Under the pieces are notes generated by a model, which was given only the letters and a program-made list of their open reading frames with translations, had not been told where the DNA came from and ran no database searches. Made by a program: the position numbers and the translations under genes. A DNA stretch of 42,207 nucleotides from Azolla pinnata. Lineage: Eukaryota; Streptophyta; Polypodiopsida; Salviniales; Salviniaceae. Below are positions 10,894-22,787 of the stretch, piece after piece (within the stretch, counting starts at the first letter, position 1; every line of letters begins with the position of its first letter). Location of the stretch: positions 1 to 42,207 of the forward strand of contig JBBBWG010032430.1 of assembly GCA_037176905.1 (NCBI GenBank), given 5' to 3'.

Positions 10894-12050
10894 TTGAAGA
10901 CAGGAAAAAGCAGAGGCAAAAACCGTTTTGAGGTGGATAGCGAGCAAACTGCCCAATGAGACGATGACGCGACAAAAAGCGGAGTCAATTGAAAAAGAGG
11001 CGTGTGGTCGAGCTAAAAGTGACCAGCTATTGTTGTTGTTGTTGTTGTTATCTGATTTTGTGGTGAGCGTATTTTGTTGTTATTTTATCATCGGCGACAG
11101 AGAAGGCGACAAAGAGTGCTTCCCGAGGGTCACGTGATGCAGAGGGCCAAGTGCCGGGAGCACATTGGCCCTTGCCCATGTGAACCCCTGCCTCCATAAC
11201 ATTGCATGAAGACATGGGCCATATAGCCTGAGAAGACGTTAATATATCTTTCTTTCTTTCTTTCTTTCTCTGCCAGTCAAGGGGCCCCTAGAAAGCCAGA
11301 GGAAGTTTCTGGGAGAAAAATCCCTCTACACTGATAAAGAAAGGGGAAGCAGAAAACACACGCTTTGCGTATTGTGCTCTCTCACCGATAAGGTCTATCG
11401 AGGGTGCCCCATCTCCATGACATGGCTCAAACCTGTCTCTGAATCAATGACAACATCATCCTTCAGCCCCCAAGAAGCAAGTCTGCACCATATGATAGAT
11501 ATAACGTAAAAGTTAGATTATGTGCCATAAATGCGCATCCATAGCGTTCGATTCAAGAGCCCAATCCAAAGCGAAGAACATGTACCAACCACATTCAAAG
11601 TTGTGAGTATCTTCTGATAGGACCACACTTTGGACATGAACCACTCACTGTGTCTTGGTGTTGATTGGATTTGCCTGCAAGCTTTAGAAGTCGCACCATA
11701 TGCAATGCAACTAACCTCCCCCATATATTGGGACATGCATTTTCTACAAGAAGCCAAAAAAGCGGCGTTTATCCTCCTGTCTACCCTCCCTACAGCTAAA
11801 GATGACGACGATGCATTCATGCCCAATAAAAAAGAGAACGGAGATTTTTACTCTATGTTTTTTACAGCTCTCATCGCAGATGACTAGGACATTCGATTTG
11901 CCATCTTACTTTTTCATCTGCAAGGATCGTTATTTACTCACGATTATTGGTTTTCGTTCAGCTCAGCTCAAGCTCAAGCTCAAGATGCCCTTATACGGTC
12001 TGACCTTGGCTTGGTCCCAAACTAGGTTGGCTCCTTTTTTACTTTTCTTT
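10894..12050. other. Intergenic with simple repeats
   Basis: This stretch holds a TTG run at 11028-11050 and a (TTTC)n run at about 11249-11270. The overlapping frames at 11518-11826 (minus) and 11630-11887 (plus) have no recognisable family. The short AGCTCA/AGCTCAAG iteration near 11960-11984 is a microsatellite-like oddity. Confidence 0.5.
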
Positions 12051-14937
12051 TAAGGTATCCTTTCACTAGTTATAATGTTTCACAACGAAACCCCATCAGT
12101 TATTGTACTCCTCGTTATACAATGACAAATAATGTGATTAGAGCTTGCTAGTAAGCGGTTCCAAAGTCAGTTTTGCATAGGGTTGTGAATCTTGGTGCCT
12201 CATAGTTTGAAGCAGAATGATACCATGACAAGGTGAGGCAAAGGTTGAGCACGAGGATCTAATGACCCCTAGATTCACTCATTAGATTTGTTTGTTTATA
12301 ACCAATTCTATTTCTATTGAATCGCATCGTTGGTTGTGACAATTTTCAAACAAAGTTCTAACATCAATTTCAAAAACATTTTTCCACCCATGATAATTTA
12401 AATCATCATTCTACACTTAGTTTGGTTGTCAAGGACTTTATAGTACTTCAAATAGATGTAATAAAATATTTCTTGTAAATTAGTGATATCGAATAAGAGC
12501 TATAAACATAACCACAACATTGGTATTCATCAATGTTTGAACATGTCATTGCAAACTTATGAAAATTCTTTTTGGATTAAACTCACCCTTATAACAATGT
12601 CGCTAAAATTTTAAGGATTCATGCTGTCAATACACCAATGCAAAGTGTTCAAAACCATTGTCTATACTCTAAGGGCACACTTTATGGATTGGCAATTTAT
12701 CTCTTCAGTTATCTTTTACGAGGATGTGTGTGTTTAACATTTTTCCAATAAAAACACCCACAAGCTTATTTAACTCTAGCAAGAATTGTAATTGAAACTC
12801 ATGATGGGCCTTAAACTAGTACTTTATATTTTTTAATAAAGGTCAGAAGATAATGTGACTTCAAATAATTCAAGTTTATTGCATCTAATAAATATTAAAC
12901 CAATTTAACATGCATAATATAGGCAAATCTACATCAACCTTCAGTTGCTAGACATCAAGCGAGAATGTTTGGTGGAGAGGGAGATCACATAAAGTGGATA
13001 TGATATCCACTAGTTCTTAGCTCCTTGATTTATGCAAAAGTCACAATGTAAACCTGATTAGCATATGCATTGATCTCTTGAGCAAACTTAACAATAACCA
13101 TATCTTGAAATTTTAATAGTATTAAATAATATAGAAAATGAGACAAAACTCTTATAATGTATTAGATTTGATGTAACAAATGTCTTATCTAATAAAGATA
13201 ATGAGAATAATGGCTTGTTTAATTACATTGACTTAGATTTAATGTTGATTCCTAGACAATTAAACTTCTAAATTTGTCTTATTTTTAAATTTATAAGATC
13301 AATGATGTCATGGTAATCAGACTAAAGGAATGCATAGTTACATTGATGACCAAGGGAAAATTATGTGGTTACTTAGATTAAATAAGGAGGCATTATAGAT
13401 CAAATTATAATTGTCCAATACATTCTAATAAATCAAGAATAATTCCTATATTCTCTTATAATAATAGAAAAATTGTTATCGATTAGTGAAAAAACCAGTT
13501 TCAATACTCAACATTCAAATTATACATAGAAGCACATTTTCATTCTGTAGTGATATAGCAATAAAACCAAACTTTTTCTTCGCAAAATCTTAAATTAAAA
13601 AAAAGTTTGGTAGAACAAGGTTTGTGTCACAAACACACCAATCATGGACTACAATGGAGCACCGATGATAGGGCTATCAACAATGAGGTTAAGAACTTAG
13701 GAAATGGAAAGTGGTGAGGAAAAGAATTCTAGAAGCTAGTAATAACTAGAGAGCATGAAGGCAGAATAAAGATATGAAGATTAAGGAAACAAGATGAGAT
13801 GAAACAAGAGGAATAGATTGATGTTTTCAATGATGTTTACTTAAATAAGACATACCTTTGTTATGTAGTACTTATAACCTCTTTTTTTCACAAAAGAAAA
13901 ATCATTCAATTACACATCAAAATCATAGTTGTAATACTAAAGTTACAAGAGACAATTTATAAGAATATTTAACTAATTAATAATCTATTTCATTTATAAA
14001 AAGTTAAAGGATATCATGAGAATTTAGGACATTTTTCATCATGTAATGCTATTTTATAAAAAAAAAGAGGTAAAAATGATTATTAGCTTATAATTTCACT
14101 TTAGACAATCTTTTTCCATATCATAAAAATATCACTCTCCACAAGCAATGAAATTTTATTCTTCTTTGTAATGCAATTGAGAAGCGTTTGATAATCAAGT
14201 TGTATTTCCCTTTCACTTGTTATTAATAAATTTAATGTTTGTCACTTATACATCTATTTGGTCTTCTTGTTTAATTAATCTTTATTTTATTTGATATTAT
14301 ATTGTTTCATGTTTCTCTAGTTTATTCATCATAATCTTATCACTCATAGTTTAACATATTGTTATAAAACATCATACTTACAAGTGTATTCATTAAAATT
14401 TAAACATACTTGATGGGAATTAAGGTTACAATTTAATGTTTAAAAGAGATGAAGAGAGAAAACCATTGAGAGAGAAAAATTGTAATCGCCCTTCATGCCC
14501 CTTAAAAGGGTTTCTTATACTTTTATAGAGCTAGGGTTTTCTCTAGGTCACACTAACATATCAATGTCCAGTTTGAGACACCAAAAGTAGCATGTACAAA
14601 TACTAATAATACAATATGACAAGCCTATGAGATAGTGCAATGCACTTCTGAACCATATAACGCCCTTGATATAAATTACATGTTTTCTTCATGAGGTCAT
14701 GGGAGTAATATGATCGCTATTATGTGTCCGGCCAATATATTTAACGGAAAACTCAACCCATATGTGTTTCTTGATCCATCCAATAGGTTCGAAGGGACTC
14801 CTCCTCATCAGCCAAACTTCTCTCATGTCTTGACCCCGACTCGTGGAAAGCCTCTAACAGTAACTCAATTGTACCGAAGGCTCTCAAATTGTTAGCAAGC
14901 CCACTATAGGTCACCCACAAAACAACTCAACCTCTTT
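12051..14937. other. Long AT-rich spacer, no gene recognised
   Basis: About 2.9 kb of strongly AT-rich sequence has almost no ORF above 60 codons; the only one, at 14710-14895, carries no motif. It may be old, unreadable transposon debris, but I found no LTR, terminal inverted repeat or protein remnant. Confidence 0.5.
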
Positions 14938-15366
14938 GGTCACTTTTGAACTCCATGACACAACTAACAAGACTCCTCTTCTCTAGGTACACGTGCTTCT
15001 TGGATGTCGATCAATGTGTTTAACATTTTTTTGATCATATATGGTAGTGGCGTCCATTATTATGCGGTGTGGCGTGAGGTATAATGTGTTACCCCTTAGC
15101 TTCTCTCTATGTTTCATGCAACATGTGTGATCTATCAATCTCGATGCATGGCTTTGGTGACTTTTGAACTTCATGACACAACTAACAAAAGAACAGACAT
15201 TAATAGCCTTGTCATGTTGAAGGTACACGTGCTTCTTGGATGTCGATCAATGTGTTTAACATTCTTTGGATCATATATGGTAGTGACGTGAGGTGTAGTG
15301 TGTTACCCCTTAGCTTATCTCTATGTTTCATGGAACGTGTGTGATCTATCAATCTCTATGCATGGT
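14938..15366 (+). repeat. Tandem duplication, unit about 220 bp
   Basis: The sequence from about 14940 (TGACACAACTAACAA, then ACACGTGCTTCTTGGATGTC, then GTGTTACCCCTTAGCTT, then GTGTGATCTATCAATCT) is repeated from about 15160 in the same order with few changes. The second copy lacks about 15 bases (ATTATTATGCGGTGTGG region). Reading frames differ between copies, so it is not obviously coding. Confidence 0.85.
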
Positions 15367-15700
15367 CGGGTGCACAGTGGTTGCAACTCCTTTTAGCATT
15401 TCTAGTGCACGTTTGCGGCATGGCGGTGTGAAGCTCTTTATAATGTAACTTGGCTTAGTGCAATGTGCCACATCTTCTTACAGTTGTACACATTGCAGCT
15501 CCCATGCTTAGCATTGTGTGGCTTGGCTTCTATGCACCTCTACACTTCGCCACATTACGTGATACATAGTAGGTATCCTTCTCACTGCGTTGTGCACGGC
15601 ACATGGGGCATGGTTTGCATTGTTCTACATCCTTGTACCATAACATATCAAAGCAATGGATGGCCTCGATATCGTCTCAAGATCATCATGTTACACAAGG

Positions 15701-15955
15701 CTATGTTCTCGTGTTGCGCATGCGTCCAAACATTTGATAGCCATCGGCAATGCTGCGACATTTTACGAATATGTTACGGAGGGTCGTCTTGACCATAAGG
15801 TCTGTCCCAATTGTACCCTTCGTGACCATGTCATGAATCAGTCGGCCGTGGTCCAATGCCTTCTTGCCTAAACATGAATCAAGAACCCCAACTAGCACCA
15901 AGTCTTGTTGCCCCTTTTCTCACTCGAAAATCTCGATAGCAAGCTTGCCACATCC
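15701..15955 (-). pseudogene. PPR gene fragment
   Basis: The minus strand reads LAIEIFE, a stop, then LVLVGVLDSCLGKKALDHGR, LIHDMVTKGTIGTDLMVK and KCRSIADGYQMFGRMRN. This fits the end of one PPR (AL-LF), then VTFVGVLDAC, LEQGRLIHD, a long-spacer MYVKCGSI repeat and M--RN. It differs from the relic at 7-8.5 kb. The frame breaks on both sides: a stop lies upstream and no further repeat is readable below 15700. The copia LTR begins immediately beyond its upstream end, so element insertion may have cut the gene. Confidence 0.6.
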
Positions 15956-15974
15956 TTCTTCCTAGTAAACCAAA

Positions 15975-16300
15975 ATTATTAGGCTTCACCGTACTACATC
16001 ATGCTCACGCATAGGACGGGGGCAATGTGGAAAAGTAGAGAGAGAAGGGAAAAGGCTGCCTAGTTAGAGAGCAAGAGGAGAGTATCATGTGAAAAAGTAG
16101 TTATGGTATTAAATCATCAGTTGATACATAGATCATGTCATTAGAGGCCTTTATATAGAAATGCATGATGTGGTATGAAGGGGTATCAAGTATGTGGTGT
16201 GACGGGGCATCATATCTACCCACAGGTTTATGATGAACGCCCATGAAGGGCAATTTAATTATTATTTTATATAACTTATTATTTTCTCACACGCCCCTTT
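15975..16300 (-). repeat. copia 3' LTR start and polypurine tract
   Basis: On the minus strand, 29 bases after the RNase H stop, AAAGGGGCG (16300-16292) is followed directly by TGTGAGAAAATAATAAG from 16291. A purine tract abutting a TG dinucleotide is the expected junction of internal region and 3' LTR. Within the LTR, TATATAAAGG at about 16160 is a plausible TATA box. The CA end and target duplication could not be fixed. Confidence 0.55.
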
Positions 16301-16320
16301 AAGTTAGTTAATATTGACTA

Positions 16321-16950
16321 TTATGGTTCTAACCCTATCTGATTATAATGTTCGTAATGTTTAGATTTTTTAAGAGACTTAGTGAGTAAGTTTACCCATT
16401 GTTCATCAGTGCGCACATGCGCTATCTCAATATTATCTTTGTATAACAGTTCTCTAGTGAACTAAAACTTCATAGTAATATGTTTCATTAGCTCAAAGTG
16501 CATGAGGTTCTTTGTGAGCATTATGGCTTACAGGTTGTCACATGAGAGAAAAAGAAAATCTTCTAGGAACAATGTTGTTTCTTTCAAGAAACGCTTTAGC
16601 CAGATTTTTTCCTTTAATGTCAAAGGCATCGCCACCTATTTAGCTTTAATTGATTATAGTGTGTCTTATTTATGCTTTTTACTTTGCCATGAGATAGCTT
16701 CACTAGTTGAGAGAAGTTGGCACATGTAGCTAGATGTCGATTGTAATGTCTTTTAAACCCCCCTAATCTGCATGAGTAGCAAGTTAAATATTTGTTTGGA
16801 AGATGCTTATCGAGTAGGTGACACCAGAGTTATTGTCACGTATTTAGCTTTAGTTAATTATAGTGTGACTCGTTCTTACTTTTTATTGTCATAAAATAGT
16901 TGCACTTGAGAGAAAGTATATGTAACGAGATGTCAATTTTACTATCCCAT
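16321..16950 (-). pseudogene. copia RNase H remnant with internal duplication
   Basis: The last frame reads DNIEIAHVRTDEQWVNLLTK, then SLKKSKHYEHYNQIGLEP and a stop at 16321. This is the typical copia C-terminus (HVRTEEQLADILTK). Upstream, STSEAISWQSKKHK followed by SIKAK-VAM corresponds to the AISWQSKKQ...LSSTEAEYVA motif of RNase H. That segment (about 16630-16743) is repeated in diverged form about 205 bp away at 16837-16940. Frames are broken in both copies. Confidence 0.75.
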
Positions 16951-17119
16951 GAGAGATAAATATTCCAAGTCCATTTTTTTATTCCATGAAGCGACTTTCA
17001 ATTCAAGAGAGCTTACTTATAGATATTATGTCAAACAAATCATGATTATACAAATAGAGGTCATCGAGAGAGAGAGAGAGACACCTTAGATCATATAGTG
17101 GTAGAAGGTATCTAAGGGA

Positions 17120-18400
17120 AAGGCAATGACATTTAGAGTTTATGGGTTAGGACTTTGAAGTACACTAGATGCAAGGATGTTAGGTTTCTCATAGATTTAA
17201 TTCAAGAATCAACTTGGAAGCTTTGGGTAGATAGTTTTTTGGGATCGGCCCTAGTTGATGGATGGACTCTATAAGTATGGTTGGAGGTAGAGCTTTGTGA
17301 TGTGGTTGGATTGATATTTTTACAAGCTCTTGTTGTGGGGCTTGATGCATTGTTCGATTGAGTATTTGGGGAATAAGTGAGGTGGTTTTGGTTGTAAGGG
17401 ACCTTGGAGGAGTACTAGGTGATGGAACACTTGTGTTAGGATTTGATGGTGGTGTTCGGATTGGTGTTTGAGCAATGGAAGTAAAAGTGTTAAGTAAGAA
17501 GGGAATGAATTGTATTGGCCGGAAGGCTCTTCCGAATCAACTTGAGGGTTAGAAAGAATGGTTAGATTTAGATTTGAAAGAGATGGGTTAATAGATGGGG
17601 TGAATGAAGTGAGATTAAAATTATGATTTCAAGTTGCGGGTTGTTGAGAGAGGTCTCATTGAAGTAGATCGAATGAGCGAGGTGGAAACTTGATGTGTTT
17701 GATTATATAGTGGATATGCCTCGACGCCAAACCGATTGACGTAATCAACAAAGGTCATCCTCGTGCTTGTTGCAACCAACTTCTTTCTTAGATCCAATAC
17801 TTTCACTAGATATGTTGCAGATCTAAAGGTTTTAAAACATTCGACATTAGAGGACTCACCAAACCAATGGAAATATGGAGTGGCATTAGGGTCAATGGGG
17901 TGTCTAACTCTATTTTAAATGTAGTATGTCATCATCTTTATTTCTTCCCAATAACTTTTGGGGAGTCCCCCTCATGAGGAGCATTGTTCTAGCGGTTTCG
18001 ACGAGGGTACGATTCTTCCTTCTGGACACCCCATTTTGTTGAGGTGTGTATGGGACAATGAATTGTTGTTTGATTCCTTCATGTTTATAAAAGGTCTAGA
18101 ATTCACTACCATTATCAGAGCGAAGAACTTGGACTGGAAGATCATATTACCGAATGTTGAGGTTAATATTCTTTGAAGCAAGTAAATACTTTGTTCAAGT
18201 AGATAAAAGTCATTGTTAGGAAATAATGAGAGCCTATGAAAGAGCATATTTCCATGAGGTTGTATAGGTCATTGTGAACCAATTTCTTTAACTGGGTGGA
18301 TTTGAATTGGGATCTAGGATGACTCTTGTGGCTAAATTTCCCTAGGAGACATCCTTCACAAAGTTCTATTAGGTTCAAATTCAAGGGTAAGCTAGCACAA
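17120..18400 (-). pseudogene. copia integrase remnant and linker
   Basis: From 18384 down, the frame reads LCEGCLLGKFSHKSHPRS and LKKLVHNDLYNLMEICSFIG, then SHYFLTMTFIYLN. This matches the zinc-finger end and start of the copia integrase core (C-GC--GK, LVHSDLCGPM, GSRYFLTFIDD). A second frame (18247-17972) continues through FALIMVVNSRPFINMKESNN to SHTHLNKMGCPEGR, the degraded RSDNGGEF...PYTPQQNGVAER stretch. A third frame (17806-17621) holds EAYPLYNQ, matching KAYRLYN after the core. The Asp-Asp-Glu catalytic set is not intact. From 17620 to 17120 a Pro/Ser/Thr-rich frame fits the linker before RT. Confidence 0.8.
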
Positions 18401-18459
18401 ATATTATTTTTGACCGTACGATTTAGTGTGACACTATTGATACGATTAAACCTATAATG

Positions 18460-18890
18460 TCAAATGAGGGTGGACATGACTTTAGTTAGATTAAGGCTTT
18501 GAGAGGATAAAACACCAATTACATGACATGGATTGGACATTGATAAGGTTATTGGATACAATCGGCCTTTTTGGGGTAGTTTAATTATCTCAAACTCTCC
18601 ATCAAGGAATTTGAAGTGTATAATACAAAATTTATGATAGAATTCTATTGACAATCCAGTTGTAGTCATCACTGAAAGAATATTCTGGGTAAATCCTTTA
18701 TTGATAGCAGTGAGCCAAATGAGGGTAGTAGGTGATGGCAAATCCATGAAGCACCACCAAGCTCTATTGCCCCAACGACGCTGGACGTGGCAACACCAAG
18801 ACCGGTGCTGCAGAAGCATTGAATGAAGATGCAGCCGATCAGGCTTGTAAACGGACCCCCTCGGTTGGCCCCTTCTTCATACATCATATG
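18460..18890 (-). pseudogene. copia protease end / GAG-pre-integrase remnant
   Basis: The frame at 18819-18460 contains INKGFTQNILSVMTTTGLSI, then EFYHKFCIIH and LPQKGRLYPI. This corresponds to the NLLSV--L---G--V-F----C-I and KGGLYPL motifs between copia protease and integrase. The overlapping frame up to 18887 is low quality and the protease DSGA motif is not seen. Confidence 0.7.
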
Positions 18891-20557
18891 TTTATGTATA
18901 TGTATATGGATGATTGTGTATTCATTTATACATGTATGTATGCATATTCATCTATATATGTATTGTTAAAAATGATTTCTTCTAAAATATAGATAAAACA
19001 AAATAAGTCATAAATCATTTTAAATGGGGCATTTAGAAATAATAATTTTTTTGAGAGAAATAATAAATGATAAATTTAAATATTATTTTAATAATTATTT
19101 GTTGGTTCCCAGATTTTAACAGAGTTTGACACACAACATAGTTTACACGAAGTTGTCACGTACTTGCCACATAATTTGATGTGATCAGATCACACATCCA
19201 ACTTGTATTCAAAATCACATTAAACTCACATAAATGTAACAAATTTAAGGAAATTTGACATGTCAATTGTGCGCCAATTACGAGTTATTTTTTGTGCCAA
19301 ATTTTGTATCAATCTATCTCATGACACAACTTGACGTGGCTTACAAGGCACTTTTCCATGAAATAAATTTCGTGTCAAATAATGTGTTAAGTCCAAAATT
19401 TCTTTATAGTAATAATTGAGAATTGTACAAATAATTAGTTCAACAAAATTATCTCCTTAAACACGACTATATATTCTGACTCTTTTGTGTAATGCATAAT
19501 GCACTTTGGGAGTTGTAACCTCCAAGATATTATCATTTACACTAATTGGTTTGAACATGTAACCTCTTTTTAACTTCTAAGCGTTAAGATTATCGACATA
19601 GTTGCAGAAATGTGTAGCTTGTTGTGGGGTATGGGCTACTAGAACCTAGAGTGCTTCGTACAATTTTGGACAATATAGCCTTTAACATCGATTAGGTATC
19701 CCAATTGTTAGTTTCCAAAAGGTAGCATAGTATATGTTTGGCCACTTACCTATTTTGCTTACATAGAATGTTTTCCACATACATTATTTGGTAACCCTTA
19801 AGACATAGACAAAATTTGTTTTGAATCCTATCATCATATACACAAGGATTCATATTGCACTCGTTACCTTAAATCAAGGGATAGTCACTGGTGCCTTTTA
19901 ATATATTCATATTGATTCATCTCTCTAGAACCTATTTGGTTATACTTGGCCTATACTTGGACTAGGAGAGCCTTAGAATCTTCCGATGATCAATTGTCTC
20001 TAACTTAAGTGAGGTATGTATCAAGCTTCCCAAATTCTTTTGTCGCGAATTTATGAATTCTCTACTTGAATCCTTGTCAGTAGACATGTTATATATGTTT
20101 CACAAATGATACATGGGTTAGAGTTGGATAAATAGTATCCAAGATTTTGAATGTGAGATCTTAGTTATTATGCTTCAAGGTGTAACGGGTCTTCTTAAGT
20201 CAATAACAATGCATCCTTGTATAATGAATTGAGTAATAACAATATGCAACACATATATATGATCAAAGTCATAACCTTGACTTAACAAAAAGTATTTTTA
20301 GCCATTGATATAAAAGAAAATAATCAATTATATCGAAAATATATGAGATTTTTGTACTACATCGTACACATCAATATGTGCCCCGATAAATCATGTACAA
20401 AATTTACTTGTAACATCTATGATTAAATTCAGGGATTAACTAATAAAAAACACATCAATCTAGTTTATATGTTTGATTCATCTCTTTTGAATCTAATATT
20501 CGTAATAATCGTGTCACTTGTAAACCCTGATCCTTGTCTATTCTCTTTGTTTCTCTC
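18891..20557. other. AT-rich spacer, possible element 5' debris
   Basis: The copia gag and 5' LTR should lie here if the element were complete, but I recognise neither. Short TATGTA-type runs occur at 18890-18960. No ORF above 60 codons is present. Confidence 0.45.
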
Positions 20558-22075
20558 TCATACTCTTCCGAGGCATTTCTTCTTTTCAAGGCCTTTTATA
20601 AACCCTTTCATGAAAAGGCTGAATTTCATTTGAGCTCTTCTATACAATGGGTTTGGGTCATCAAACTTCTGACTACAATGCGAAGCACCTGAAGAGCAAT
20701 CCATTCTAGACAATCGTCTACAAATTATTGACTTTTGTGTGTTAGATACCACTTGAAGAAGATGAGGAATAGTTAGGCGACTTGGTGAACCAATGTTAAA
20801 AGATTCAATTTATCATTTTCTGAGAGGTATCCATCAATACTTGCAAGTTGCTAATGCGATGGATCACCAGTAAACTTTGTTTAAGCTAATGTTTAATTTC
20901 ATTCGGTTATCTTAATCATCTCCCTTCCCATGGGCTTGTTAACCATGGTAAGGGAGGCATCACTTCACAATGGCAAAGATCATATTATTGTTGAACCGCA
21001 AAAAAAGTATGACTTAAACGCAATGTAAGCATAGTACATACCATAGAAACTTCTTTAAATTAAACAGTTTTTCCTATGAGAGACCTCAATAAGAATCTTT
21101 TCTTGCAACTATGTCTATAGCTACCATATGTTCCCTGTAGTTTGTGAAAGGTCACAACTATACTATAAAACAATACAAAGCACATAGCCATTGAAATCCA
21201 AGACTTGAATAGAAGGTCATAATGCTCGAAAGCCAACTCATAAAAAAGCTTACCCAAAGGACTTATACACCCCCAAGGCCGCCCACCACAAGGCATACAT
21301 AATTCCCTTCCACTTGAGCTTTCAAGTTAAGATTCTTCTTCAAGTATTTGTGGAAGTTTTATCATCCCTACATGAATTAAAGATCATAATTACTTTGATT
21401 CAATGGATAATTAGCTCAAAACATGATAGCGATTAATGACAATCATCTCTTTAACAACTAGGGACTGGACTTGTCTCTCATTGTAGTTAGCCATTAAAGC
21501 TTGTCACGTGATGATGAATAGGATTTGTTTGAGCAAAAGTGGGGGTTGGCCTCCTCCTGTCGTCAAAGGTCCCAAGCAAACATGATAGGAAGCTCGTAGC
21601 TCTCTCACTCTCTCTTTGTGTGGGCCAAACTCAAACTTTAAGTGACCCCCGAATCATTGGGGATAATGATGATGATGATGATGATGATAAGGTGGACTTC
21701 TTTACAATATCATCATCTTCTATCATCTCTGACATTGGTTTGGAACTAAATCCTAAAGATCTCACCTTAGGAGTCTCATTCCAAGCTCAACCTCATGCAC
21801 ATTCTTTCTCAAGCTCATGGTGGACGAATAAAAAAGGCCCATCGCAACGCAGATTGGACGGTGATCCTATGCGGTTAGTCCATCCATATGTGGCCCCAGT
21901 TGCTCGACAAGCAGACACTATATGCAGCTAGGGCCCAATAGCATCGTGTCGCATAATATCGATCAATTCTGCCCACATATATGCCTAAGTATTTAGCGTG
22001 AGTGGGGTCACAACATGAACGTCGCAATATTCAGAGGCGAGTACATTGTGTAGATGTAAATCAGCCTGCCGCTAT
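20558..22075. other. Intergenic, weak ORFs only
   Basis: Minus-strand frames 20752-20558 and 21296-21060 have no known motif. The plus frame 21539-21931 begins with GTG rather than ATG and contains an Asp run from a (GAT)n microsatellite at about 21666-21689. None is convincing as a gene. Confidence 0.45.
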
Positions 22076-22320
22076 CATTTGATTAATTAATTCATCAGCT
22101 CAATCCAAAACCCGATCCTACAATTAAGCCTTAATTACCCATCCTCAGATTAAACTTGCCAATATCATATGATTAATTAATGAGCTCAATCCAAAACCCA
22201 ATCCTATGATTAAGCCTTAATTATTAATTCAAACCCAATACATGAAGAAGAGGAGCATCGTCGTCATCGTCACCACCGTCACCGTCACCGTCATCATCAT
22301 TATCATCACCGTCATCAAGA
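22076..22320 (+). repeat. ~90-bp duplication and CATCGTCACC microsatellite
   Basis: GATTAATTAAT...AGCTCAATCCAAAACCC...GATTAAGCCTTAATTA occurs at about 22078-22137 and again at about 22168-22228. It is followed at 22258-22318 by an imperfect CGTCAT/CGTCACC trinucleotide tract. Confidence 0.85.
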
Positions 22321-22754
22321 AATGTGCAATGACAAAGCCTCAAAACCCTTCATGATGGAGAAACGCTGATTCGGTGATCATTCCATTCATTCATGCATGC
22401 ATTGTATGAAGGTCAACAATGCAAAAGACAGAGAAAGATTCCACAAGGGGGTGGGGTTGAGAGGAAGAAAAAACAAAGAATTCTCTCTCTTGTGTTGTGT
22501 GTGTTTGTTCCTTTTTTTTGTTTTCCTTCTTCTTTTGGGTTTCTCCTAGTAGAATATGTTCTAGCTACAAAAAAAGATGTACAAGGGAAGTAGCTAGTAG
22601 AAGAGAATGTTCTCCTCTCCTGTAAATTTTCTTTTGTTATTGGCTTTTGGGGGTGTGTGGTTTGAACTCACTTCACTTCAGTGCCCAAGGGCTGTGGCTA
22701 AGGCAAATTAGGGCAAAAATGGCAACAAGGAAGGAGGGGGGGGGGCAAAAAGCT

Positions 22755-22787
22755 CTAGGGTTAGGGCTAGGGTTAGGGTTAGGGCAA
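22755..22787 (+). repeat. Short TTAGGG-type tract overlapping gene stop
   Basis: Five consecutive hexamers of the form (T/C)TAGGG run from 22755 to 22784. This is the human-type telomere hexamer rather than the common plant TTTAGGG. On the minus strand it supplies the stop codon of the DUF7950-family gene and four more in-frame stops. Confidence 0.85.

Larger units (their letters stand above)
15975..18890 (-). mobile_element. Ty1/copia LTR retrotransposon, decayed
   Basis: On the minus strand the remnants appear in copia order: a protease/GAG-pre-integrase segment (18890-18460), integrase (18400-17621), a Pro/Ser-rich linker (about 17620-17120) and an RNase H end (about 16950-16321). A polypurine tract AAAGGGGCG and an LTR start TGTGAG at 16291 follow. 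Integrase before RT/RNase H separates copia from gypsy. The reverse-transcriptase core is not recognisable between linker and RNase H, and many stops and frameshifts occur. No second LTR, primer-binding site or gag was found above 18890, so the copy is truncated at its 5' end. The far limit of the LTR (15975 here) is an estimate set by the adjoining PPR fragment. Confidence 0.8.

Noticed and set aside
18891-19500. Expected copia 5' LTR, primer-binding site and gag
   Set aside because: I looked for a copy of the TGTGAGAAAATAATAAG start and for a tRNA-Met-like binding site and saw neither.
21539-21931. 130-codon ORF with an Asp run
   Set aside because: It starts with GTG, has no motif, and the Asp run is a (GAT)n microsatellite.
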